From positions 1 through 45,105 of the forward strand of contig JANWWU010000085.1 of assembly GCA_025055595.1 (NCBI GenBank): 45,105 bases of DNA, written 5' to 3'. The notes beneath the pieces were generated by a model. The model searched no databases, was not told the origin of the DNA, and saw only the letters and a program-made list of their open reading frames with translations. The position numbers and the translations under genes are program-made. The DNA is from Planctomycetota bacterium (GTDB lineage: Bacteria > Planctomycetota > UBA11346). Positions 1 to 8,334 of this stretch are shown piece by piece; positions within the stretch are counted from its first letter, which is position 1; the number at the start of each line of letters is the position of its first letter.

Positions 1-773
1 GTGCGCCGCGCATCGATCTCCGGCCATTCGGTGCTGTAGCGGACGAGCTCGAGCTGCGGCAACATCGCGGTGCGGATCGACTCGGAGAGCAGCTTGTGCT
101 CCTCGTCCCAGCGATCGGCAGTCAGCTGGCGGATGTACACATGCCGCTCGCGCCGGCACTTGGCGAGCAAATCGACCGCCCGCTGGTCGGCGCGATTGAT
201 CTTCAGCACCTGCTCGCAGAGGAGGATCGCCTCGTCGTAGTCGCGGCGCTCGCGCGCGCGCAAGGCGCGGCGCAGCAGCGCATCGATGCGCTCGCGCTCG
301 AGCTGCAGCGCGGCGTCGCGCAAGCGGCGGCTGCGTTCGGCAGCCAGACGATGGCGTTGGATGGCCTCGGCCCGCTGCTGGGCCTCGCGACGCTGCCGCG
401 CTTCGGCCTCCAGCGTCTCGACTTCGCGCAGCGCCGGCGGCACTCGTTCGTCGGACAGTGGCAGGTTCTCGAGCCGAATGCGCGCCATGATCAGCAGCCG
501 TTCGGCTTCCGCATACTCGCCGCGCTGCATCGCCTCGACGCCGGCGATCTTCTTGGCTTGCGCATCATTCCAGAGCTCTTGCAATCGGACCTGCATTTCG
601 TCGACGAAGCGATCGAGGATCGAGGGGCGCGCGGCCTCTGCCGTCGCTGCCGACTGCGGCTGCCCGCCAGCGGTCGGGGCCGGAGGGGGGGCGGCTTCGC
701 CGCCGCCCAGCGTCGTCGCCAGCGCCAAGGCGAGTAAGGATCCAGACCACAGGTTGCGGGAGCAGCGAAGCAT
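1..773 (-). CDS. Third secretin-type paralog of the pilus locus, N-terminal part only
   Basis: The frame opens at ATG 773-771 and stays open for 257 codons to the window edge, so only the N-terminal part is visible. It starts with a likely signal peptide (Leu/Ala-rich core, about residues 8-27), followed by a Pro/Ala linker and a long Glu/Arg/Ala-rich helical region with TPR-like pieces. The last visible residues (YSTEWPEIDARR) sit where the two upstream genes carry YPEDW, just before their secretin domains. I therefore infer a third secretin paralog whose C-terminal half lies outside the window. Its ATG overlaps the upstream stop (TGATG), which points to translational coupling. The secretin domain itself is not seen, so a truncated or non-secretin end is possible. 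Confidence 0.72.
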   Translation of the reverse strand, partial: MLRCSRNLWSGSLLALALATTLGGGEAAPPPAPTAGGQPQSAATAEAARPSILDRFVDEMQVRLQELWNDAQAKKIAGVEAMQRGEYAEAERLLIMARIRLENLPLSDERVPPALREVETLEAEARQRREAQQRAEAIQRHRLAAERSRRLRDAALQLERERIDALLRRALRARERRDYDEAILLCEQVLKINRADQRAVDLLAKCRRERHVYIRQLTADRWDEEHKLLSESIRTAMLPQLELVRYSTEWPEIDARR

Positions 774-2923
774 CACAGGCGATCCTCCAGGTCAGCGTAA
801 TCGATGATGGATACCGTCGTCGCTAGATACAGCTTGCGTTGTTCATAGTAGCGCCCGCGCATGCCGAAGAGACGGCCGAGAAAGGGGATCGACCCCAGCA
901 CCGGCACGCGGCTGGCCGCGAACTGATCGAGCGCGCGCGCGAAGCCGCCGATCAACAGCGATCCGCCATCGGGCAGCATCACCGTCGTCGCCGCGCTGCG
1001 CAGCGCCACATTCGGCAGCTCGATCGGATACTGGGCGCCGGCGAAATAAGTGGCGCCCTCGGAGTCCAGAACCCGGATGACCGAGAGGTACTCGGTGAAC
1101 CAGGTGGCGTCGGTCGTCGCCGCCTGCAGCTCGAGCGTCACATACTTGCGGTCGGCGCTGATCGTCGGCCGCACATCGAGCGCCGTGCCGACTTGCAGCA
1201 CCTGGATCACGGGATCGTAGTTGCGTCCTTGAATTTCGTAGTCGCTGATGATCGCCGCCTGATCGCCGAGGAAGCAGTGCGCGCGCTGGTTGTTCTGGCA
1301 CACGAGGTCCGGGGCCAGCAAGACCCGGCCAGCGGCCGTCCGCTCGACGGCTGACAGCAGCACATCGAAGCGCGTGCTGTTGATTAGCGCGGCTTGCAGC
1401 GTCAGGCCGCTGCCAGCCAGAGGCGGTTGGACGCTGAGCGCCGATCCGGGCAACGGATGGACCGTCGTGCCCTCGAACGACCATCCCTCGAGACGGCGCA
1501 CGACCCCAGCGGTCGACGAAGCATGGCCGGCGATCATCGGGCCCTGAGACCACTGCACGCCGATCTCCTCGACCACGCGATCGCTGAGTTCGAGCCAGCG
1601 CACCTGCAGGCGTGCCGCCAAGCCGCGCTGGGCGGACTGTGCGCGCAGAAACTCCCGAATCAGGCGCTGGGTATCGGGCGGAGCAGTGACCAACAGCGTC
1701 ATCCCGCGCACGACGATACCCATTCCCGGTTCCTGCCACACCCGCGGCGTGACGACCCGGCGGATCAGTTCGACGATGTCGTCAGCCGTCGGCGCTGGTG
1801 ATGGCTCCTGCGCAGCGGCAAAAGTGGCCCCCGTGCTGCCAGCATTCTCCAAGTTGAGCCGCGGGCCTGGAAAATCGCGCGTGCCGAGCAGCAGATCGGC
1901 GATATCGTGCAAGACGACGACGGGTGCTGCGACCCGCAGCGGTCCGAGATAGACCGCACCGTCAGCGAGGTCCCAGCGCGTCCCCGCCTGTTCAGCGACC
2001 CAGGTCAGGGCGTCCGCGAGCGACATCCCGACCGCGCGCAGGGAGACGAGGTGTTCTCCGGCCAGCAGTTCAGACGCCGCGATGATATTGATCCCGCCTA
2101 GGCGTGACAGCGTCTCGATGGCTGTCGCGAGCGTCGCGCCCTCGAGATGGAAGCTCACCCGCGCCGTCAGGCGGTCGCGCAGCGCCGCGCGCCACTCAGG
2201 TTCGGTCTCGGCGACTTCCAGCGCCACACGGCGTCCCACGCGACGGCTCGCCCAATCCTCCGGGTATATCGGCTGTCCAGCGAAGCCCGTCGGCAAGAGC
2301 GCACGCTCCACGCGCAGCGCGACCTCGCGCCGCAGCTCCTGTTCGCGCGCCGCGATCTCACGCAACCGCCGCTGATGCGTCGCGCTCAGCAAGCGACGAA
2401 AGGCCCCTTCGACTTCGGCATCGTCTGGCAGGGCGACGCTCAGCGCCCGGGCCTGAGCGAGCGCCAGCTCGAGATGGCCGCGTTGTTCGAGGTCCGCAAT
2501 CCGCCGCAGCTGCTCAGCGCGCCATGCCTGAGGTTGCTGTGCTTGCTCGAAGCGCTCGCCGAGCGCCTGCCACTGCGCCTGCCGACGCAGCCCCGCGCCA
2601 CGCCGCAGCGCTGCCTGCGCACATGCGTCCTCGATCAGCTTTCTGAGCCTCTGCACCTGCTCCTGCTGTTCGTGCGGCAAGGAAGCGACTTGCGCCGCCA
2701 GGGCATCGAGGCGGGCACTGGCCTCCTCTGGATAGCCAGCGGCCAGCAGCAGCTCTGCGTCGTCGCAGAGCTCCCGCACTTCCGCCACAGTCAGCTGCGC
2801 TCGAGCGGCGTGCTCCGCGACTCGGTCCGCAGCCCCCCCCTCCGCTTGCCCCGCGACGCCGAAGGCCGCTGCCGCGGTGAGCAGCGTCAGCAGCCTGCCA
2901 CCGAAGCACGGCCTCTGGCCCAT
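773..2923 (-). CDS. Secretin (GspD/PilQ-type, Amuc_1098-like), second copy
   Basis: A predicted outer-membrane secretin of about 716 residues. In order: a signal peptide (about 1-25), a helical TPR-like region (45-215), YPEDW at 220-224, an N0/STN-like domain (about 250-330), an N1-like fold (380-460) and a C-terminal secretin domain (about 525-700). The secretin domain holds the family hallmark VPVLGSIPFLGRLF and the preceding LPDGGSLLIGG. GTG 2926 is possible, but ATG 2923 forms the same TGATG overlap with the upstream stop that is seen at 773, so I prefer it. A run of eight G (2840-2833 on this strand) lies just after the signal peptide. The secretin family call is firm. The link to a type IV pilus comes from the neighbouring pilM. 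Confidence 0.88.
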   Translation of the reverse strand: MGQRPCFGGRLLTLLTAAAAFGVAGQAEGGAADRVAEHAARAQLTVAEVRELCDDAELLLAAGYPEEASARLDALAAQVASLPHEQQEQVQRLRKLIEDACAQAALRRGAGLRRQAQWQALGERFEQAQQPQAWRAEQLRRIADLEQRGHLELALAQARALSVALPDDAEVEGAFRRLLSATHQRRLREIAAREQELRREVALRVERALLPTGFAGQPIYPEDWASRRVGRRVALEVAETEPEWRAALRDRLTARVSFHLEGATLATAIETLSRLGGINIIAASELLAGEHLVSLRAVGMSLADALTWVAEQAGTRWDLADGAVYLGPLRVAAPVVVLHDIADLLLGTRDFPGPRLNLENAGSTGATFAAAQEPSPAPTADDIVELIRRVVTPRVWQEPGMGIVVRGMTLLVTAPPDTQRLIREFLRAQSAQRGLAARLQVRWLELSDRVVEEIGVQWSQGPMIAGHASSTAGVVRRLEGWSFEGTTVHPLPGSALSVQPPLAGSGLTLQAALINSTRFDVLLSAVERTAAGRVLLAPDLVCQNNQRAHCFLGDQAAIISDYEIQGRNYDPVIQVLQVGTALDVRPTISADRKYVTLELQAATTDATWFTEYLSVIRVLDSEGATYFAGAQYPIELPNVALRSAATTVMLPDGGSLLIGGFARALDQFAASRVPVLGSIPFLGRLFGMRGRYYEQRKLYLATTVSIIDYADLEDRL

Positions 2924-5406
2924 CACTGCTGCGCCTCGGCCTCCGCCAGATCGAGGATCCGCGCGCTGAGCAGATAGAACTGCCGGCGCTGCTCGTCATA
3001 GGTGCCATCGCGGCTGAATAGGCGACCGAGGAAGGGAATGTGCGAGAGGAAGGGCACGCCGCTGTGCGTGCGCTGCCGCAGCGCACGATTATAGCCGCCG
3101 ATCAGCAGACTGCCGCGGTCCGGCAGCATCACCGTCGCGCGCATCGTCTGCACCAGCACATTGGGCAGTTCAAGAGGGATAGAGACCCTCAAAAAAAGCG
3201 TATCATTTTGGCCATCGAGCACCCGGACGATATCGAGATTCTCGACATACACGCCTTGCAGCGTGATATTCTCCGGGCGGATCTCCATCGTGATGTACTT
3301 GCGATCGCTGGAGACCACCGGTCGGACATCGAGCTGGTCGCCGTAGTTCAGCACCGTGATCACCGGGTCGTAGTTCTTCGCCTGGACCTCGTAGTCGCTG
3401 ATGTATGCGTACTGATTGATGAACAGCGCATTGGCGCGCTGGCCATTGAAGCAGGTCAGCGACGGCTGGGCGAGCACGGTCGCATCCGTCTCGTCTTGAG
3501 CTGCGCTGAAGATCGCATTGACTTGATCGAGGTTGATCACCCCCGAAGTGTTGAAGGCCGTCTCCAGAACCAGACCGCGAGGAAGGGGGCTGCCCGGAAC
3601 GATCGCCGGCTGCACGCCGTAGTTCGCCTGCGTCGCATTCCCCGGCAAGCGCTGGTAGACAGTGCCCTGCAGCGAATAACCGCTATTGTTCGCACTGTCT
3701 TGGCGGCGTATCGTGCCGTAGCCAACCTCCGTCTGCTGCCCGGCGATCATGTTCTGCGGGTTGTTGTGCCATTCGACGCCGATCTCTTCGAAGAAACCTT
3801 TGCGTACATCGAGCACCCGCACATCGATGCTGACTTGCAAGGCGGTCTGCTTGCGCAGGTTGTCAAGCAGCTGTTCGACGAGCTTGTGTCCCTCCGGAGT
3901 GTGGCTGACGAACAGCGTCGAGCCGCTGCGTTGGGTGATATCGATGTTGCGCTGGGGATCCCACTGCCCGCGGGTGACATTGTTCTTGATGAATTCGACC
4001 AGCTCCTCCGGCTTGCGGGCTTCTGACTCTTCCTGCTGGGCGGCCCCGGCGATGACATTGCCCGTACCGCCGCTCGCTGCTTGCCGGTACGCCATGTCGA
4101 TGCCGGGGAAGCTGCGTACCGGCGTGATAAGATCTGTCACGTCATAGAGGCGCAGGATCGCGGCGCCAGTCACCGGCTCATGGTTGATGAATACCGCCTG
4201 ATCTTGAATCGCCATGTGCCAGCCGGTGATGTCGAGGATCCACCTTAAGGCGTCGCGCAGGCGCATGTCCCGGACCTTGAGGGTCACGGTGCCGCCGCCC
4301 TGGGCGAGCACCTGCGGGCTAACGACGATGTTGATCCCAGTCGTCTGCCGCAGGAATGCGACGACATCTTCGAAGCTCTGGTCCTGGAACTCGAAGGTCA
4401 CGCGCTGTTCGAGACGGTCATTGAGCGCCGCGCGCCAGGCCTCGACCTTCTGGCTGCCGATCTCCTTCGGCTGGCGCTGGGCGCGGCGCTGCCAGTCTTC
4501 GGGGTACACCAGCAGCTCGTTCTGCGGAATCAGCGACTTGTGGACCTCTTCAGCGATGCGCGCCAGACCTTCCTGGCGCTCGATGCGATACTGCTCGTCG
4601 AACAGCGCATGCCCCTCGCGGCGCGCTGCCAAATACAGCTCGCGCGCATCTTCGCGCCGGCGATCGAGCTCGTAGGCGTTCCAGGCCTCGATCTCCGCGC
4701 GTCGATAATCCTTGCGCGCGTAGGCATCGCGCGCTCGCCGCAGCAGCTCATCGACCTTGAGCCGGAGGGCCTCGGCTTGGGCTTCGGCCTGCGCCAGCGC
4801 CGCTTGCTGCGCGGCGCGCGCATCGATTTCTTGTTGAATGCGCGCCAGCTGCCGCGCCTTCTCGCGCGCCATGGCCTGCTTGGTGGCGATTTCCTGCGGC
4901 AGCTCTCCCCAATCGAAGGCATAGGGGAAGCTGCGGATCGCGACCCCAATACGATCGTAATCGAGCTCGGCGGCCTCGAAGTCGCCAGCGGCCAGCGCGC
5001 GATCAGCGCGCTCTTTCAGCGCTGCCAGCCGCACGGCGAGCTCTTGCGCCCGCACCTCATGCAGGCTGGCGAACCATGCGGCCGCCATCTGCAGTCGATC
5101 CTGACGGTTCGCCAGCACGCCATCGAGATCCTGGCGCAGCCTGCGCGCACCGGGATGCTGCGGATCGAAAGCCAGCGCTCGATCGACTTGCACGCTGGCT
5201 TCGGCGAAGGCACCCGCGCGATAGAGGGCCATCGCCGCACCGTATGCGTTCTCCGCGGCCTGCGCATTGGCTTCGCTCGCGGTCGCCGGTGGCTGCATCG
5301 CCGTCGCTTCTCCCGCTGTCGCCGGCGGCAGAGCAGCTGCCAAGGCCACCAGCAACGGCGAACACAGCAGTGCAAGCGAGGCCTGTCGTGTTGAGCATCG
5401 TGTCAT
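2923..5406 (-). CDS. Secretin (GspD/PilQ-type, Amuc_1098-like), first copy
   Basis: An 827-residue predicted outer-membrane secretin. It has a signal peptide (about 1-31), two helical TPR-like stretches (50-100 and 215-265) around a Gln/Ala/Glu-rich coiled-coil part (175-220), and YPEDW at 301-305. An N0/STN-like domain (330-410), an N1-like domain (462-545) and the secretin domain (about 620-820) with GVPFLSHIPFLGRLF follow. ATG 5406 has a GAGGA ribosome site at 5417-5413. It is the first gene after a 119-base gap that carries a sigma-54-like promoter, and it is coupled to the next secretin gene. By family knowledge it would form the outer-membrane channel for a pilus or secreted substrate. 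Which of the three copies forms the channel cannot be told from sequence. Confidence 0.9.
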   Translation of the reverse strand: MTRCSTRQASLALLCSPLLVALAAALPPATAGEATAMQPPATASEANAQAAENAYGAAMALYRAGAFAEASVQVDRALAFDPQHPGARRLRQDLDGVLANRQDRLQMAAAWFASLHEVRAQELAVRLAALKERADRALAAGDFEAAELDYDRIGVAIRSFPYAFDWGELPQEIATKQAMAREKARQLARIQQEIDARAAQQAALAQAEAQAEALRLKVDELLRRARDAYARKDYRRAEIEAWNAYELDRRREDARELYLAARREGHALFDEQYRIERQEGLARIAEEVHKSLIPQNELLVYPEDWQRRAQRQPKEIGSQKVEAWRAALNDRLEQRVTFEFQDQSFEDVVAFLRQTTGINIVVSPQVLAQGGGTVTLKVRDMRLRDALRWILDITGWHMAIQDQAVFINHEPVTGAAILRLYDVTDLITPVRSFPGIDMAYRQAASGGTGNVIAGAAQQEESEARKPEELVEFIKNNVTRGQWDPQRNIDITQRSGSTLFVSHTPEGHKLVEQLLDNLRKQTALQVSIDVRVLDVRKGFFEEIGVEWHNNPQNMIAGQQTEVGYGTIRRQDSANNSGYSLQGTVYQRLPGNATQANYGVQPAIVPGSPLPRGLVLETAFNTSGVINLDQVNAIFSAAQDETDATVLAQPSLTCFNGQRANALFINQYAYISDYEVQAKNYDPVITVLNYGDQLDVRPVVSSDRKYITMEIRPENITLQGVYVENLDIVRVLDGQNDTLFLRVSIPLELPNVLVQTMRATVMLPDRGSLLIGGYNRALRQRTHSGVPFLSHIPFLGRLFSRDGTYDEQRRQFYLLSARILDLAEAEAQQ

Positions 5407-5460
5407 ACGCGGTCCTCAATGCGTTCCAGACCTGCAGTTCTCGCTAAACAACGGAGTTGC

Positions 5461-5476
5461 AGCATGAATCGTGCCT
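5461..5476 (-). promoter_or_regulatory. Sigma-54-like (-24/-12) promoter upstream of the first secretin gene
   Basis: On the minus strand the site reads AGGCAC-GATTC-ATGCT, against the sigma-54 consensus TGGCAC-N5-TTGCA. The invariant GG (5475-5474) and GC (5463-5462) are spaced exactly 12 bases start to start. The predicted transcription start near 5450 would give a leader of about 44 bases before ATG 5406. An rpoN gene lies in the same window. No enhancer-binding protein or upstream activator site was identified. Confidence 0.5.
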
Positions 5477-5525
5477 GATCATTGCGATTAAAATCCAGCC
5501 CTACTGCCTCCTCACCGTATCACTC

Positions 5526-7304
5526 TCACGGCGCACCTTTCGGCGGGGGCGTCGTGCCCGCCGCTGGCGAAGGCGCAGCAGTGCCGGCACCTGGAGGCGG
5601 CGTCGGCGGCGGAGGCGCAGTTTCCTTGCTCGCCATCACGCCTTCGGGATCGTGGATGCGCATGACCTTGTTCAGCGGATCCCACCACACGATGCGTCCG
5701 TCGGCTAGTGAATAATAGTCCGTATCCGTCTTGTAGATCTGCGCAAGAACAGTCTCTTTGGCTTCGATTTTCGCCTGGTAGAGTTCGGCGAGCGGTCCGG
5801 TATCAGGCTGATGGGCCTGCGGTTCTTGAGGCACCAATCCCCACTGCCGGAACTCGCTAGGCGCCCGCACGAACTCATCGCGCTCATTGAGCGCTACCGT
5901 GCGATGGGGGTAGATCACCACATCGCGCCCAGAAGGCGGATTGATGGTCGCCAAGCGCGTCAGCACGATGACCGTCTTGGTCGCAGGATTCTCCACCTCG
6001 GCGATCTCGGTCGATACTTCTTTTTTCTCCAGTTGCAGACGACGCTTGCCATCGGACCCCGCCACCGCGCGAATCTGCCAGTATAAGACGCGGCGCTGCT
6101 CCTTGAGCAGCCGCTTGACGCGGAAGGGCGTCTGCAAACTCGCCTTGATGCGTCCCTCGCCGAAGGGGTTGGCAACCGTCACATCGGTCTTGCGAATGAC
6201 CTCCTGAACGGCAAAGCGCTCTTCGATCGGCTTATCAAGCCATTTGCGCTCCCCCCCCTGCTCGAAGAGGCGCAGGAGCAAGAACCGGCCGACTTCCCGC
6301 GTCTTCGTCGGATCGTTCGGATCGGCCTGCGTCGTGATCCCGACGAAGGCGAAGCGCACACTGTCCGTCGCTTCGACTTTTGCTTCGTTGCTCCAGGGTC
6401 CAGCGAAGCATCGTTCTTGAGCCCCCAGCTGCACTCCGGCTAGAGGCGCGATCGGACGGAGGAAGGCACGCCACAGCGCTCCCTCTTTCTTGCGCAGTTC
6501 ATGGCGCACTTGATCGAGAAACTCGGCGTCTTTCGCCGGCGACGGCGAGGAAGCACCGGGGTACACCAGGACCGTATAACGCGGACGCTCAGGAATCGCC
6601 CCCTCGAGATCCAGCGCCGTCGCTGCCGCGATCAGCCGAGCGCGCACGCGATGGGTCTGCCAAGGCTCAGGAGTATCGACGACCATCGGGCTGGCGCTGA
6701 TGCGTGCGATGGGCAGCACGCCATCCGCGCTGGCCCCCGGCAGCACCCACGGCTGCCATGGGCCGTCGCCGATCTTGAGCTGCAGCTGCACGCCGAGGTA
6801 GCGCGCGCTGTTGACGGTCTTGTCGTCTCGTTCCCAGCGCTGCTCAGGCTGCGCGCTCACCCGGGGACGATTGGGCAGCTGCTTCGCATCCGGCAGGGTG
6901 ATAGTCACGCGCAACGTGCCGATGGCGTCCTCTAGCATCACCTGTGGCGGGTGCAGCTCGTAGATGTAGGGCTGCAGGCCGCTGCCAGCGCTACCGACGG
7001 CATCCCCGCGTCCCTTATCGGGGGGAGTCGTCAACCAGGCCATGACAGGCGCTGGGGTCGGGGCCTCGGCGACCCGACTCAGCATTTCATCGAGATAGCG
7101 ACGCGGTTCTCGCAGCTTGGGCGGGTCCTGCTTCTTGAACACGGCCGCGATCTTTTCGTTCTTCTCTTCGATTTTTCCGAGGTCGTCGAGCGGCCGGATC
7201 TCGGGATCGTCCAACGTCGTCCACAGCGCATAGGCGCAGCCAGCGATGACAACGACCAAGGCCAGCTTCTCGCCGTGCGCGATGAAGAAATCTGCAGCGC
7301 TCAT
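5526..7304 (-). CDS. Membrane-anchored pilus-platform protein, Amuc_1099-like position
   Basis: A 592-residue protein with one N-terminal membrane helix (about 13-30) and a large, presumably periplasmic remainder. A beta-rich middle part is followed by a Pro/Ala/Thr-rich tail (about the last 40 residues). I recognise no catalytic motif. Its place between the PilO-like gene and the secretin genes matches Amuc_1099 in the Akkermansia pilus cluster, so a role joining the inner-membrane platform to the secretin is a reasonable inference. The start ATG 7304 lies one base from the upstream stop (7306-7308). A run of eight G (6258-6251) lies in the coding frame. The family name rests mainly on gene order. 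Confidence 0.75.
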   Translation of the reverse strand: MSAADFFIAHGEKLALVVVIAGCAYALWTTLDDPEIRPLDDLGKIEEKNEKIAAVFKKQDPPKLREPRRYLDEMLSRVAEAPTPAPVMAWLTTPPDKGRGDAVGSAGSGLQPYIYELHPPQVMLEDAIGTLRVTITLPDAKQLPNRPRVSAQPEQRWERDDKTVNSARYLGVQLQLKIGDGPWQPWVLPGASADGVLPIARISASPMVVDTPEPWQTHRVRARLIAAATALDLEGAIPERPRYTVLVYPGASSPSPAKDAEFLDQVRHELRKKEGALWRAFLRPIAPLAGVQLGAQERCFAGPWSNEAKVEATDSVRFAFVGITTQADPNDPTKTREVGRFLLLRLFEQGGERKWLDKPIEERFAVQEVIRKTDVTVANPFGEGRIKASLQTPFRVKRLLKEQRRVLYWQIRAVAGSDGKRRLQLEKKEVSTEIAEVENPATKTVIVLTRLATINPPSGRDVVIYPHRTVALNERDEFVRAPSEFRQWGLVPQEPQAHQPDTGPLAELYQAKIEAKETVLAQIYKTDTDYYSLADGRIVWWDPLNKVMRIHDPEGVMASKETAPPPPTPPPGAGTAAPSPAAGTTPPPKGAP

Positions 7305-7305
7305 G

Positions 7306-8334
7306 TCACTTCCTCACCTCGTCGTTCCCGACTGGAGCAAATTCGATGATCTCCAGCGCCGCCGTCAATCGAACGCTGTCGTCGGCCACATCGAAGCGTT
7401 CCCCACCGCGGACCTGATCGCGCCGCGACAGCTGCGCGGCGGTGATCGCGACCAGCGGACGCTCGGGCTGCGTGTTGCGCTCCAGCTCGGCGATCGCAGC
7501 CAACAACGCTCCCGGCGTTCCTTCCAATGTCAGACGCGCGGCCAATGCTCGCGGCTGCACGCGACCGGCCAGCGGCTGCGAAATCGGTCGCATTCCATCG
7601 TCAGCATCGCTGGCGGGATTGACTGCGGCCCCCAGCCACTCGACGGCGACCAAGCGCGGCACGCTGCGTTGCCGCTCGCTGCCGAGACCAGTTGGGCCGA
7701 TCACCGGATTGTCGGTGATCGCGACGCGCGCCGCAAGCAAACGCTCGGCGATCAGCTCCATCGCGCGCAAGCGCACGGTGAGGCGCAGATGCTCGCTCGG
7801 CTGGGGATAGTCGGTGCTCTTCGTGTACAAGCCGACCATCTGCCGGACAGCGGCCGGACTTTCCCCGAGGGTCGAGCGTTGTTCGTCATCTGTCGCCGCC
7901 CGCAGGCATCCCCCTGTGCGCAACCGATCGATCAGCGCTTCGCTGAGAGCGATGTACTCGTTGTACCACTCCAAGTAACTCTTGCTGGGGGCGATCGGTC
8001 GAGCCAGCCAACCGCGGCGTGCAAGGAGCTGAGCAGCGATCCCATCGAGGTTCTCCTCATACTTCTTGACGAGAGGCTGCAAGACGCGCTGCCAGTCATC
8101 GGTGATCAGATACTCTTCGGAGAGGCGCCGCGTATCCTCGGGCTTCTCGGGGTCGAAAACCCCTTCCGGGCTGCCGCGTTCAGCGCGCTCGACCAGGCGA
8201 TTGAGATCGCGCATCTTGTTATCGAGGCTGCGCTTGGCCTCGTGGGCAGCGTCAACCGGTACCAAGAACAGCCAGCCGATGATCAACAGGAGGAAGACGA
8301 CAGCGCAGACGATCCAGAAGAGGTACTTGCTCAC
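7306..8334 (-). CDS. PilO/Amuc_1100-like membrane protein
   Basis: About 342 residues. A short cytoplasmic N-terminus and one strong membrane helix (about 4-25, from YLFWIVCAVVFLLLIIGW) are followed by a coiled-coil stretch (about 30-55) and an alpha/beta remainder, the topology of PilO-type platform proteins. I chose GTG 8334 because it overlaps the pilM stop as GTGA. The upstream alternative at 8385 would add residues that are only a shadow of the pilM C-terminus. Its position directly after pilM and before the 1099-like gene matches Amuc_1100. It probably pairs with the PilN-like end of the pilM product. Sequence motifs alone would not name this protein. Confidence 0.8.
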   Translation of the reverse strand: MSKYLFWIVCAVVFLLLIIGWLFLVPVDAAHEAKRSLDNKMRDLNRLVERAERGSPEGVFDPEKPEDTRRLSEEYLITDDWQRVLQPLVKKYEENLDGIAAQLLARRGWLARPIAPSKSYLEWYNEYIALSEALIDRLRTGGCLRAATDDEQRSTLGESPAAVRQMVGLYTKSTDYPQPSEHLRLTVRLRAMELIAERLLAARVAITDNPVIGPTGLGSERQRSVPRLVAVEWLGAAVNPASDADDGMRPISQPLAGRVQPRALAARLTLEGTPGALLAAIAELERNTQPERPLVAITAAQLSRRDQVRGGERFDVADDSVRLTAALEIIEFAPVGNDEVRK